A DNA stretch of 64,000 bases from Chloroflexota bacterium (GTDB lineage: Bacteria > Chloroflexota > UBA11872 > VXNJ01), in NCBI GenBank assembly GCA_009840625.1, contig VXNJ01000001.1:124001-188000 (forward strand), read 5' to 3'. Within the stretch, counting starts at the first letter, position 1, and each line of letters begins with the position of its first letter. Positions 8,247 to 16,934 of the stretch are shown here, in pieces. Under the pieces are notes generated by a model. It was not told the origin of the DNA, did not search any database, and saw nothing but the letters and a program-made list of their open reading frames with translations. Both the position numbers and the translations under genes were made by a program.

Positions 8247-8624
8247 GTGCAAATGGAGCTCGGGGCGTTTTCGATCAGCCTCGCCGTCGCCGACATCGAC
8301 GCGTCACGGAGGTTCTACGAACACTTCGGGTTCAAGGTGATCGGCGGTGACCGGGATGCGAATTGGCAGATCCTGCGCAACGGCGATCACACGATCGGGC
8401 TGTTCGAAGGCATGTTCGAGGAGAACATCCTCACCTTCAACCCGGGATGGGACCGGTTCGGCCAGGAGTTGGACTCGTTTGCGGACGTGCGGCAGATCCA
8501 GCACCGCCTGAAGGACGCCGGCGTGGACCTTATCAGCGAGGTCGACCCGGAAGGATCTGGCCCGGGCAGCCTGATGGCGATCGATCCGGATGGGAATCCG
8601 ATCCTCATCGACCAGCATCGCTAG
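8247..8624 (+). CDS. VOC (glyoxalase/bleomycin-resistance fold) family protein
   Basis: A 125-residue single-unit VOC protein beginning with the I-S-L-A-V-A-D-I-D-A-S-R-R-F-Y-E strand/helix signature and ending with D-P-D-G-N-P-I-L-I-D, the second half of the fold with a plausible metal-ligand position. Family members include glyoxalases, extradiol dioxygenases, epimerases and resistance proteins; nothing here selects one. GTG 8247 is preferred because GAGG lies seven bases upstream; ATG 8253 would cost only two residues. Its neighbours are a secreted protease and a cupin, which give no functional hint. Confidence 0.85.
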   Translation: MQMELGAFSISLAVADIDASRRFYEHFGFKVIGGDRDANWQILRNGDHTIGLFEGMFEENILTFNPGWDRFGQELDSFADVRQIQHRLKDAGVDLISEVDPEGSGPGSLMAIDPDGNPILIDQHR

Positions 8625-8752
8625 GGGCATCGCAGCGGGCCAAAGCGCCGCCGCCAGCGTGTTCGCCGGCACCTCAATGCCCCCTGGCGCCGGCCTGCAA
8701 ACTGTGCTGTCGGCCGGCAGCCGAGCGCGGTGCTACCGGATAATTCGGTCAG

Positions 8753-9172
8753 ATGTCTGACGTTGAGTTGCGGAAACCCGAAGTGCTCGTCGTGCGCGAG
8801 CACGAGCGGGAGATCGAGATCGCCTCGGGCGCCATGACCCGGATAGCCGGGGTATCGGAAGCGCTGACCGGGGCCAAGGGGATACACCTGGCCGAAGCGT
8901 TGATCCCGCCCGGTCGCTGCTCCACCGCCCACTACCACAGCAATTGCGAGTCGGCGATTTACGTGTCCGCAGGCGAAGGTCTGATGCTCTCCGGCCACGA
9001 TCTCGAAATCGAGGAGGTCATCGGCCCCGGCGACATGATCTACATCCCTCCCGGCGCCGCGCACCAACCGGTCAACACCAGCGACGACCAGCCGCTGCGG
9101 CTCATCGTTGCCCGCAACACGCCGGTCGAACTGGTCGTGGAAATGGACGGCAAGGGCCGGACCGATTGTTGA
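8753..9172 (+). CDS. single-domain cupin protein
   Basis: A 139-residue cupin. Motif 1 is P-G-R-C-S-T-A-H-Y-H with E six residues on (S-N-C-E-S-A), and motif 2 is G-D-M-I-Y-I-P-P-G-A-A-H-Q, so the two His, Glu and the later His that bind a divalent metal are all present. Such proteins act as small isomerases, dioxygenases or binding proteins; the substrate cannot be read from the sequence. It starts with ATG at 8753 without a strong ribosome binding site. It precedes the M16 lipoprotein gene by about 65 bases and may be a separate unit. Confidence 0.87.
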   Translation: MSDVELRKPEVLVVREHEREIEIASGAMTRIAGVSEALTGAKGIHLAEALIPPGRCSTAHYHSNCESAIYVSAGEGLMLSGHDLEIEEVIGPGDMIYIPPGAAHQPVNTSDDQPLRLIVARNTPVELVVEMDGKGRTDC

Positions 9173-9237
9173 CCGGCCGCGCGGTCGAATACGCGGGCTG
9201 CGGGTGATCCGATCGACCCAGTTTTCGTAGTTACCTA

Positions 9238-12200
9238 ATGACTGCGAATTACCCAATTGAGACCCAAAGGACCGGTGCCGGCTTGAAGCGTATCTGGACG
9301 GGGCTGCTGCTAACCGTGGCGCTTGTTGCGTTGGCAGCCTGCGACATCGGCCAATCCGAAGATCCGACACCGACCGCAACCGTGCCGCCGGCCGCCACGG
9401 CCGCGCCGGTGGCAGAGCCCACCACGCTCGCCGAACCGGAACCGGTGGAAGAACCCGCCGAACCGGAGCCCGAACTCACACCCGCTCCGGTCCGCGAGCG
9501 CGAACCGGAGCCCGCGCCCGAGCCGGGCCCGCCCCTGGCCTTTGATCCGAAGGTCATTCGCGGCACCCTGTCCAACGGCCTGAGCTACTACATCCGGCCG
9601 AACTCCGAACCCCGGAACCGCGCCCAGATTTCGCTGGTCGTCAAGGCCGGGTCGGTCCTGGAGGAAGAGGACCAGCGCGGATTGGCGCACCTGGTCGAGC
9701 ACATGGCTTTTAACGGGACCGAGCGGTTCGCCAAGCAGGAGATCGTCGAATACCTGGAGTCGGTCGGAGGCACGTTCGGGCCCGACATCAACGCCCAGAC
9801 CGGTTTTGACAGCACCCTCTACTGGGTCGAAATCCCGACCGACGATCCCGAAATCACCGAGACCGCGTTCCAGATCCTTAGCGACTGGGCCTACGCGATC
9901 GCCTTCGACCCAGAGGAAGTGGATCTCGAGCGGGGCGTCGTCCTGGAGGAATGGCGGCTGAGCCAGGGATTCAGCTCAAGGCTGCAGGACAACCTGCTGA
10001 CCCTGCTTTTCGGCGATTCGCGCTACGCGCAGCGGGCCCCGATCGGCCTGCCGGAGGTGATCGAGAACGCCCCGCCGGAGCGCCTGGTCGACTTCTACCG
10101 GCGCTGGTATCGGCCCGACAACATGGCGATCGTGGCGGTGGGGGAATTCGACCCGGCGGCCATCGAGTCCAAGATCAAGCAGCACTTCGCCCCGCCGCCC
10201 GAGGGCCAGGCCGGTCAGGCCGCGGCCGCCGTCGGCGATCCGACCGCCCGGCCCAGTATTGAGATCCCAGGGCACGCCGATCCGCGGATCGAAGTTTTCA
10301 CCGACCCCGAGTCTCCCGGCGTCCAGTTCATCCTGGTGCGCAAGATCTCTCCGGAGGACGGCCAGGACGCGGCCGCGTTCCGGCGGATCGTGGTCGAAAG
10401 ACTGGCCTTCATGATGCTGAACGCGCGCCTGTTCGAGCGCGCCCAGGTCGAAGACCCGCCATACCTTTGGGCCGGCGCGGCGCGATCCCCCTACGTGGAA
10501 AGGCTGGATATTCTGACTTTCTCCGGCTGGGTCGAACCGGGCGGGGTCGAGCGCGGCCTGGGGACGATGCTCGAAGAACTGCGGCGGGTGCAATTGCACG
10601 GATTCACCGAAACCGAACTGGCGCGTGAAAAGGAAACCCTGCTGCGGGCGATTGAGAGCGCCTATACGCAGCGCGAACAGACCCCGTCGTCAAGCTTCGT
10701 TGGCGAGTACGTCGACCACTTCCTGCGCGGGATCCCCGCCCCCGGGATCGAGGCCGAGTGGGGCTTTTACCAGGAGGTTCTGCCGCAGATATCGCTGGCC
10801 GAGCTGAAGACCTCGACCGATCGATGGACCCGGTCGGCGGACACGGCGCTGCTCGTAGTCCGGCCCGGCGGGGACGACGCGCTGCCCGACGCCGACCTGA
10901 CCGCCGCGCTGCTCGGCGATCTCGAATCGGCGCCCGGCCTGGCGCCCGACGCGTATGTCGACGCGATCGAGGACATACCGTTGCTGGCGAATCTGCCCGA
11001 AGCCGGCAGCATTGTCGCCGAGGAGTCGATCGAATCGATAGATGCCCGCAAGTGGACCCTTTCCAACGGCATTACGGTCTACGCCAAAAAGACCGATTTC
11101 CGGGACGACGAGGTCGTCTTCAACGCCTACAGCCCCGGCGGGCACTCGCTGGTCGAGGACGCCGACCACGTATCGGCGATCTACAGCGATACGCTCATTT
11201 CCGGCAGCGGGGTGGGCCCGCACGACAGCGTGGACCTGGACAAGCTGCTGGCCGGCAAGCGGGTTGCGGTCGCGCCCTACATTTCGGAGCTCTACGAGGG
11301 GTTCAGCGGCAGCGCGTCGCCGCAGGACCTTGAAACCATGTTCCAGCTGATCACCCTGTACGCCACCCAGCCGCGCCTGGACCCGGCGTTCTACAGCCGC
11401 TACCGGGCCAGCCTGGAAAGCGTGGCCGAGACCCGGGCCGCCGATCCCGACGCCATCCTCTTCGACCATGTGGGCCGACTGCTGAGCCAGGGCCACTTCC
11501 GGGCCCGGCCGTTGACCGCCGAGTTGATCAAGGAGCTCGATCCGGAGCGGGTGCAGGCCGTTTACGCCGACCGGTTCCGTGATCTGGGCGATGCCACCTT
11601 CGTGTTCGTGGGGGCATTCGACTGGGAAAACCTGCGCTCGCTGACCCGGACCTACCTGGCCAGCCTGCCGGCCGGCGGGGTCAAGGAGAGCTGGCGCGAC
11701 GTTGGAATCGATCCGCCGACCGGTCTGATCGACGAGGTCGTAAACAGCGGGCTTGAACCGCGCGCGGCGACGGTCCTGATATTTGCCGGCGAGGCCGAAT
11801 TCAGCCAGCGCGAGGCGCTGGCCCTTTCGGTCGCCGGCGATGTGCTCGGCATACGACTGCGCGAGAGCATCCGCGAGGCCCTGGGAGGTACATATGCGAT
11901 CCAGGTCGACGCCTCGCGGAGCAGGCTGCCGGACGCCGAATATCAGGTCTCGATCATCTTCGGCAGCGATCCGGAAAGGACCGACGAACTCCTGGCCAAG
12001 GTCCTGGAGGAGGTCGAATGGCTGCGCGCGGGGGCGGCGGACTCATACCTGGCGACGGTCAAGGAACAGTTCATCAGCGCCCGCGAGGAGCAGCTGCGTG
12101 AGAACGGTTTCTGGATGCGGCAGATTCTGAGCGCTTCGCAGCGCGCCGACTCGTTTGGTCAAATCGCCGACCTGGAAGAACGACTGTCGGCGCTGACGCT

Positions 12201-12282
12201 CGACGACATAGCGGCGGTGGCCCAGCGGGTTCTGCCGCTCGACCAGTACCTGCGGGTCGTCCTGCTGCCCGAGGAAGGATGA
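9238..12282 (+). CDS. M16 metallopeptidase lipoprotein (two-lobed, PqqL-like)
   Basis: A 1014-residue exported zinc peptidase. The N-terminus has a hydrophobic stretch ending in the lipobox L-A-A-C, then a Pro/Glu-rich tether of about 70 residues that would hold the enzyme away from the membrane. The inverted zinc motif is H151-L-V-E154-H155 (H-x-x-E-H), with a further acidic ligand expected about 75 residues later. Two M16 halves lie in one chain; the C-terminal half (from about residue 600, W-T-L-S-N-G-I-T-V-Y) lacks the zinc motif, as is usual for the structural half. Members degrade peptides or process secreted proteins. ATG 9238 has no ribosome binding site; TTG 9283 would give a shorter, more typical lipoprotein leader. 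Confidence 0.92.
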   Translation: MTANYPIETQRTGAGLKRIWTGLLLTVALVALAACDIGQSEDPTPTATVPPAATAAPVAEPTTLAEPEPVEEPAEPEPELTPAPVREREPEPAPEPGPPLAFDPKVIRGTLSNGLSYYIRPNSEPRNRAQISLVVKAGSVLEEEDQRGLAHLVEHMAFNGTERFAKQEIVEYLESVGGTFGPDINAQTGFDSTLYWVEIPTDDPEITETAFQILSDWAYAIAFDPEEVDLERGVVLEEWRLSQGFSSRLQDNLLTLLFGDSRYAQRAPIGLPEVIENAPPERLVDFYRRWYRPDNMAIVAVGEFDPAAIESKIKQHFAPPPEGQAGQAAAAVGDPTARPSIEIPGHADPRIEVFTDPESPGVQFILVRKISPEDGQDAAAFRRIVVERLAFMMLNARLFERAQVEDPPYLWAGAARSPYVERLDILTFSGWVEPGGVERGLGTMLEELRRVQLHGFTETELAREKETLLRAIESAYTQREQTPSSSFVGEYVDHFLRGIPAPGIEAEWGFYQEVLPQISLAELKTSTDRWTRSADTALLVVRPGGDDALPDADLTAALLGDLESAPGLAPDAYVDAIEDIPLLANLPEAGSIVAEESIESIDARKWTLSNGITVYAKKTDFRDDEVVFNAYSPGGHSLVEDADHVSAIYSDTLISGSGVGPHDSVDLDKLLAGKRVAVAPYISELYEGFSGSASPQDLETMFQLITLYATQPRLDPAFYSRYRASLESVAETRAADPDAILFDHVGRLLSQGHFRARPLTAELIKELDPERVQAVYADRFRDLGDATFVFVGAFDWENLRSLTRTYLASLPAGGVKESWRDVGIDPPTGLIDEVVNSGLEPRAATVLIFAGEAEFSQREALALSVAGDVLGIRLRESIREALGGTYAIQVDASRSRLPDAEYQVSIIFGSDPERTDELLAKVLEEVEWLRAGAADSYLATVKEQFISAREEQLRENGFWMRQILSASQRADSFGQIADLEERLSALTLDDIAAVAQRVLPLDQYLRVVLLPEEG

Positions 12283-12284
12283 CC

Positions 12285-12311
12285 CCCGGCCCGAAGGAGC
12301 TCGGGTCCGGG
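12285..12311 (+). terminator. hairpin after the M16 gene
   Basis: Just behind the stop at 12282, CCCGGCCCGA (12285-12294) pairs with TCGGGTCCGGG (12301-12311), allowing one bulge, around a six-base loop. No clear T-run follows. The position directly after a long gene and before a separate start at 12389 supports termination. Confidence 0.5.
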
Positions 12312-12388
12312 CGGGTGAACCGATTGGCGGTGCCCGAGCGGCCGCCCGCCGGTCAATAATTGCGCGCGGGCCTCGAGCGGAGCCATAA

Positions 12389-13195
12389 ATGAAGCTGTCC
12401 TGCCAGGAAAACCTGGTCCCCGGCGCTACGTTCGCCGACCGCCTGGCCAATCTCGCCGCTTGGGGATATGAGGCCGTCGAGCTCACCGACTTTGACGGGT
12501 TGCTGCGCTCGCGGGTTGCCGAGATCAAGTCCGCCCTGGCCGACAGCCCGGTCCAAGCCAGCACCATTTGCGGCGGCAGCAACGTGCAGTTCATCCACCC
12601 TGATCGGACCAAGCGCGAGGAGTCGGTCCGCCAGCAGCGCGAAATACTAAAGCTCTGCGCCGAATTCGGCGCGATCGGCTGCATAGTGGTGCCGATGTTC
12701 AATCACGACACCCGGATCCCGGGGCTCGAACCGATCGCCACGACCGGCCAGCTGCAGCGGGAACTGCTGGTCGCCCTGATGCGACCCTTGGCGCAGGAGG
12801 CCGCTGACCTGGGCGTGTGCGTGCTCCTGGAGCCTTTGATCCGCTACGAGTCCGACTTCCCGCGCGATCTGGCCGAGGCGGCCTCGATCTGCGACGAGGT
12901 CGACAGCCCGGGCCTGAAGTTGATGGCCGACTTTTTCCACATGAACGTCGAGGAAGCCGATATCGCTTCCAGTCTCAAATCGGCCGCCCGGCACCTCCGC
13001 CACGTCCACCTGGCCGACAGCAACCGGCAGGTTCCGGGGCGCGGACACACCGATTTCGTGGCGGGATTCAAGGCGCTGCGCGAGATTGGCTACGATGGGT
13101 TCGCCGCTCTGGAATGCCGGATCGCAGAACCGAAAGGCAAGACCCTCGCCGAAACGGCCCGGTTCCTCCGCGAATGCCTCGACCAGGCCCAATAG
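12389..13195 (+). CDS. xylose-isomerase-like TIM-barrel sugar epimerase/isomerase
   Basis: A 268-residue protein of the AP-endonuclease-2/xylose-isomerase-like TIM-barrel superfamily. Metal and catalytic residues typical of hydroxypyruvate isomerase and ketose 3-epimerases are visible in order: Glu in L-L-E-P-L, Asp and His in A-D-F-F-H-M-N, His in V-H-L-A-D-S, the P-G-R-G-H-T-D-F loop and Glu in A-L-E-C-R. That pattern supports isomerisation or epimerisation of a small sugar or hydroxyacid with a divalent metal in the cytoplasm. The start is ATG 12389 with GGAG six bases upstream. An alpha/beta hydrolase follows 65 bases later on the same strand. Confidence 0.88.
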   Translation: MKLSCQENLVPGATFADRLANLAAWGYEAVELTDFDGLLRSRVAEIKSALADSPVQASTICGGSNVQFIHPDRTKREESVRQQREILKLCAEFGAIGCIVVPMFNHDTRIPGLEPIATTGQLQRELLVALMRPLAQEAADLGVCVLLEPLIRYESDFPRDLAEAASICDEVDSPGLKLMADFFHMNVEEADIASSLKSAARHLRHVHLADSNRQVPGRGHTDFVAGFKALREIGYDGFAALECRIAEPKGKTLAETARFLRECLDQAQ

Positions 13196-13250
13196 CAGTT
13201 CGCGCAACCGGTGATTGACTAGCGTGGCCGATTCGCCCGCGTAGCGAAGC

Positions 13251-13263
13251 GAGGAATCCAATC
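13251..13263 (+). promoter_or_regulatory. Shine-Dalgarno GAGGA with ATC initiation codon
   Basis: GAGGA at 13251-13255 is followed by five bases and ATC at 13261-13263, in frame with the esterase. Between the in-frame stop at 13216-13218 and the conserved coding sequence there is no ATG, GTG or TTG. Initiation at ATC is inference. Confidence 0.5.
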
Positions 13264-14097
13264 GCCGCCAGAAGCCACGGCCGAATCCGCGCCCCGAGCG
13301 TTGCCGATGTTCCCTACGCGGACTTATCGCCCCGCAATGTCTGCGACATCTACCTGCCGCCGGCGGCGCCCGGCGCCGGACCCTGTCCGGTCGTGGTATG
13401 GATTCATGGAGGCGCATTCCGCATTGGCGACAAGCGCGACCTGAAGATGCCCGGTCCGATCCTGGACGCCGGGATGGCGATCGTGAGCATCAACTACCGC
13501 CTGAGCCAGCATGCGATATGGCCGGCCCAGCTTGAGGACCTGGCCAACGTGAGCAGGTTCATAAGGGCCAATGCGGCCGAATTCGGATTCGACGACGGCC
13601 GGCTGGCCGCGTTCGGGTCCTCGGCCGGCGGCCATCTGGCGGCGGTCATGGGGATCGCATTCGCCGACGATCCGGAATTGCGGATTGACGCGGTCGTGGA
13701 CTGGTACGGACCAATTCACTTCCAGCACATGGACAGCGACATCGCCTTAACCGGGGTGACACGCGGATCGCCTCCCAATGGAGAAGCCGGATCGCCCGAA
13801 TCGGACCTGATCGGCGCGGTCGTGAACGATCGCCCCGATCTGGCCTATGCCGCCAGCCCCCTGCATTACCTCGAATCGGCCGGCTCGGCGCCGCCGTTCC
13901 TGATCATGCACGGCGACCAAGACCCGCTGATCGGAGCCCCGCAGTCGGTACGACTGAAGGACGCCCTGCAGGAGCGATTCGGACCGGAAGCCGCAGAGTA
14001 CTACCTTCTATCCGACACGGGTCACGGGGGCGGCGCATTCGATTCGGATTGGGCGCAGGACCTGGTGGTTGGATTCCTCAGACGCACGTTGGCGTAA
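13261..14097 (+). CDS. BD-FAE-type alpha/beta hydrolase (esterase) with apparent ATC start
   Basis: A 278-residue esterase related to the BD-FAE/carboxylesterase group. The oxyanion motif H-G-G-A-F, the nucleophile G-S-S-A-G-G, the acid in H-G-D-Q-D-P and the base in T-G-H-G-G-G are all present. The characteristic lead-in V-P-Y-A-D-L-S, then D-I-Y-L-P-P, lies upstream of the first conventional start (GTG at 13393, directly before H-G-G), so a start there would remove two core strands. GAGGA and ATC at 13261 give the best beginning. It has no signal peptide. It probably cleaves acyl or acetyl esters; it follows a sugar-isomerase-like gene, which hints at carbohydrate esters. Confidence 0.85.
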   Translation: MAARSHGRIRAPSVADVPYADLSPRNVCDIYLPPAAPGAGPCPVVVWIHGGAFRIGDKRDLKMPGPILDAGMAIVSINYRLSQHAIWPAQLEDLANVSRFIRANAAEFGFDDGRLAAFGSSAGGHLAAVMGIAFADDPELRIDAVVDWYGPIHFQHMDSDIALTGVTRGSPPNGEAGSPESDLIGAVVNDRPDLAYAASPLHYLESAGSAPPFLIMHGDQDPLIGAPQSVRLKDALQERFGPEAAEYYLLSDTGHGGGAFDSDWAQDLVVGFLRRTLA

Positions 14098-14183
14098 TTC
14101 CCGCCAAAACGAATCCGCCGCAAACAACCACCGCAGTGATCAGTTGATTTGAGCCGCCCGTGCGCCGCTGGATCAGGGCAAGA

Positions 14184-14657
14184 TCACTTCAGCGATCGCA
14201 AGGCCCTCAGTACCGCCGGTCCGTGCTCCTTGGGCCGCGCTCGCTTCCACACCTTCAGCAGGGACCCGTCGGGCCCGATAACGAAAGTGGAGCGGGTAAG
14301 GCCCAGAAACCTGCGTCCGTAGAAGACTTTTTCGCCCCAGGCGCCATATGCATTGGCCACCTGAGCGTCCTCGTCGACCAGCAGCGGGAAGGGCAGGGCG
14401 TGGTTGTCGCGAAAGTTGCGGTGCGAGTGGGCGTCGTCGCTGGATATGCCGAGCACGACCGCGCCCTCGGCGGCGATTTCATCGTGCGCGTCCCTGAATG
14501 AGCAGGCCTGGGCGGTGCAGCCCGGCGTGTCGTCGCGCGGATAGAAGTACAGAACGACGGTGCGTCCGCGGTATTCGGACGACCGGTGGACGTTGCCGTC
14601 CTGATCGGGGAGTTCGAATTCCGGCGCGGGATCGCCCGGCGCGAGCGTGATTGCCAC
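14184..14657 (-). CDS. bcp: thiol peroxidase, Bcp/PrxQ-type peroxiredoxin
   Basis: A 157-residue peroxiredoxin reducing hydrogen peroxide and organic hydroperoxides with thioredoxin as reductant. The peroxidatic Cys47 sits in D-D-T-P-G-C-T, and Cys52 five residues later (A-Q-A-C-S-F) matches the resolving Cys of the atypical two-Cys PrxQ class. The early P-A-P-E-F-E-L-P-D segment is typical. GTG 14657 is chosen because AAGGGA lies five bases upstream and the length then equals the family norm; the frame stays open to 15017, but that extension overlaps the start of the divergent lipoprotein gene and looks non-coding. It faces the esterase convergently. Confidence 0.95.
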   Translation of the reverse strand: MAITLAPGDPAPEFELPDQDGNVHRSSEYRGRTVVLYFYPRDDTPGCTAQACSFRDAHDEIAAEGAVVLGISSDDAHSHRNFRDNHALPFPLLVDEDAQVANAYGAWGEKVFYGRRFLGLTRSTFVIGPDGSLLKVWKRARPKEHGPAVLRALRSLK

Positions 14658-14802
14658 CTGAATCCCTTCCGAGGGCTGCGGGACCGATTGCGCGACGGTA
14701 AGATTCTGGCCCGCCAGTGTAGTTCTCAGATCCCGCCCAAACCGCCGAGACGGCCATCGCGTAGTTACAAATGGATGCAAATGCCAACCGGGATCGGACC
14801 GG

Positions 14803-15591
14803 GTGAAATCAGGGCCATTGCGCCGCTTCCGACACGTACTCTTGCTGGCGCTGGTTCTGGCGGTAACCGCCTGCGGACCGCTCGGCGAGAGCGCCGTGAC
14901 GGGCCAGGTGACGTTCGCCAGAAATGTCCAGCTGCCCGATGGCGCAGTGGTGGTCGTCTCGCTTAGTGACATTTCCCTGGCCGACGCCCCGGCGGTGGAA
15001 CTGGGCCGCACGGTCATCGAAAACCCGGGGCAATTGCCGGTCCGATTCCGGGTCGCCTACGACTCGGCCGCGATAAACCCGCGCAACGAGTATTCGCTGC
15101 AGGCCAGGATCACTGACGGCGATTCCCTGCTTTATGTCAACGACACGGTTCATCCGGTGTTGACCCGCGGTGCGCCCGACAACAGCGACGTACAGGTCGT
15201 CTCGGTAGATCCCTACGATCGTTGCGTGGCGCCCCTGCCCGTCCGGATACACACCGACCCTGCTGATCGGGTTGCTTTTGACGACGCCGAGATTCGCGTG
15301 CGGCTGGTGGACGTTTCCGATCCGGACGACCGAACCATAGTCACCGAGTCCCGCCAGGCCGGATATTCCGGATCGTTTCCGATCGAGATTTTTCTGCCGG
15401 AGGAAGGCGTGGCAATTTCCCGCCACCGCCGCTATGAACTGGAGGCGGAAATCTGGATTTCCGGCGAGCTCAGGTACCATATCCCCCGTGAGGAATGGCG
15501 AACGGTCCGGCCGGCGCACTGCCCCGATACCGAGAACCCGCTGGTTAACGACGTTTTCCCGGTCGGTCTTATAGGTGGCGATCCGGCCTGA
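14803..15591 (+). CDS. YbaY-like lipoprotein with two related beta domains
   Basis: A 262-residue exported lipoprotein. The leader R-R-F-R-H-V-L-L-L-A-L-V-L-A ends in the lipobox V-T-A-C. The body begins with the signature of the YbaY/YscW-type beta-barrel domain: V-T-G-Q-V-T-F-A-R, then L-P-D-G-A-V-V-V-V-S-L-S-D-I-S-L-A-D, with the later P-V-R-F-R-V-A-Y-D and Y-S-L-Q-A-R-I strands. A second, more diverged copy may fill residues 140-250 (L-V-D-V-S-D-P-D-D and Y-E-L-E-A-E-I). The function of this family is not established. It starts with GTG at 14803, is divergent from bcp, and is an apparent single gene. Confidence 0.8.
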   Translation: MKSGPLRRFRHVLLLALVLAVTACGPLGESAVTGQVTFARNVQLPDGAVVVVSLSDISLADAPAVELGRTVIENPGQLPVRFRVAYDSAAINPRNEYSLQARITDGDSLLYVNDTVHPVLTRGAPDNSDVQVVSVDPYDRCVAPLPVRIHTDPADRVAFDDAEIRVRLVDVSDPDDRTIVTESRQAGYSGSFPIEIFLPEEGVAISRHRRYELEAEIWISGELRYHIPREEWRTVRPAHCPDTENPLVNDVFPVGLIGGDPA

Positions 15592-15845
15592 ATTCAACCC
15601 GGTGGTAGTCCGGGATCGGCTCCGAAAGGTCCAGTCGCGCGGCGGCTTCCCCTGCGCATCACTGGTCCCGGCACCGCACGCCGAGTCCTGCATCATGCGC
15701 GCCGCGTGATTGAACCGTTCGGTCACGCAAGCTTCTTGTATGTTGAGCGGGTGGAGTCCGGCGCAGCGCGAACGGCGATCGCCCGGCGGGAAGCCGAATA
15801 GCCAAAGGGTCGTTTTCGCGCATTTCCACCACCGGGAGGTGACCA

Positions 15846-16934
15846 ATGCAGGGGTTCTGGGATTTGCTGGGTGAAATCACGGCCTACGACGTAGCCGCGG
15901 TCGATCCCCGGATTCAGGCGGCCATTGTGGTGCTCGTGAGCGCGGTCGTGGCCAAAACGGCCGATTGGATCATCACGCGGTTGCTGCTGCGCTGGGTGCG
16001 CAGAACCGAAAACGACTTTGACGACCGGCTCGTCGAGATCTTGCACCGGCCAGTCTTTCTATTGGTGTTGCTCGGCGGCCTTGCCGTCGCGTCAACCCTG
16101 CTGGTCCTGGACGGGTGGGCGCAGACTATCACCTTCGGAATACTCGGCACGCTGGCCGTGTTCGTCGTCCTGGTCCTGGCCGTTCGCCTGAACCAGCTGA
16201 CCCTGGAGGGGTTGAGCCGGAACCAGGAGCGCTTCCGCTACGTCGGGCAGCGCACGATGCCGCTGTTTAGAAACATCAACAATGTGCTCCTGGTCGGAAT
16301 CGCGGCGTATTTCCTGCTGCTGGTCTGGGACCTGGACGTGACGGCATGGCTCGCCTCGGCGGGGATCCTGGGCATCGCGGTCGGGCTCGGCGCCCGCGAT
16401 ACGGTCGCGAATTTCTTCGCCGGCGTGCTGATCCTGGCTGACGCACCCTACCGGGTAGGCGATTTCATCGTCCTGGACACCGGCGAACGGGGCCAGGTCA
16501 CCCATATCGGTCTGCGCAGCACCCGGCTCCTGACCCGTGACGACATTGAGATCACGATCCCCAACGGGATCATGGGGAACATCAAGGTCATCAACGAGAC
16601 CGGCGGTCCCCACACCAAGCACCGCATCAGGATTCGCGTCGGGTGCGCCTACGGTTCCGACATCGACCGCGTAAAGCAGGTCCTGCTGGAGGTGGCCGAA
16701 GGCCACGGTGGCGTTTGCCGGGACCCTGAACCCAGGGTCCGGTTTCGCACGTTCGGCCCCTCCGGCCTTGACCTGGAACTGCTGGCCTGGGTCGACGAAC
16801 CGGTGCTGCGCGGGCGCGTGACCGATGCACTGAACACCGAGGTCTACCGGAGATTTGCCAGCGAGCGGATCGAGATCCCCTATTCGAAGCAGGACCTCTA
16901 CGTCAAGGAACTGCCCGCGCCCTCAGGTCGCTAA
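15846..16934 (+). CDS. mscS: MscS-family mechanosensitive ion channel
   Basis: A 362-residue small-conductance mechanosensitive channel that releases solutes on hypo-osmotic shock. Several N-terminal membrane helices are followed by the pore helix with its Gly/Ala pattern (A-W-L-A-S-A-G-I-L-G-I-A-V-G-L-G-A) and the beta-domain signature L-A-D-A-P-Y-R-V-G-D-F-I, then I-P-N-G-I-M and the cytoplasmic alpha/beta domain to the end. The start ATG 15846 has an excellent GGGAGGTGA site. Its stop overlaps, base for base, the stop of the convergent epimerase gene. The role is inferred from strong family similarity. Confidence 0.95.
   Translation: MQGFWDLLGEITAYDVAAVDPRIQAAIVVLVSAVVAKTADWIITRLLLRWVRRTENDFDDRLVEILHRPVFLLVLLGGLAVASTLLVLDGWAQTITFGILGTLAVFVVLVLAVRLNQLTLEGLSRNQERFRYVGQRTMPLFRNINNVLLVGIAAYFLLLVWDLDVTAWLASAGILGIAVGLGARDTVANFFAGVLILADAPYRVGDFIVLDTGERGQVTHIGLRSTRLLTRDDIEITIPNGIMGNIKVINETGGPHTKHRIRIRVGCAYGSDIDRVKQVLLEVAEGHGGVCRDPEPRVRFRTFGPSGLDLELLAWVDEPVLRGRVTDALNTEVYRRFASERIEIPYSKQDLYVKELPAPSGR

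Noticed and set aside
14658-15017. N-terminal extension of the Bcp-type peroxiredoxin
   Set aside because: It would double the length of a compact family and overlap the divergent lipoprotein gene; GTG 14657 has a good ribosome binding site and gives normal length.
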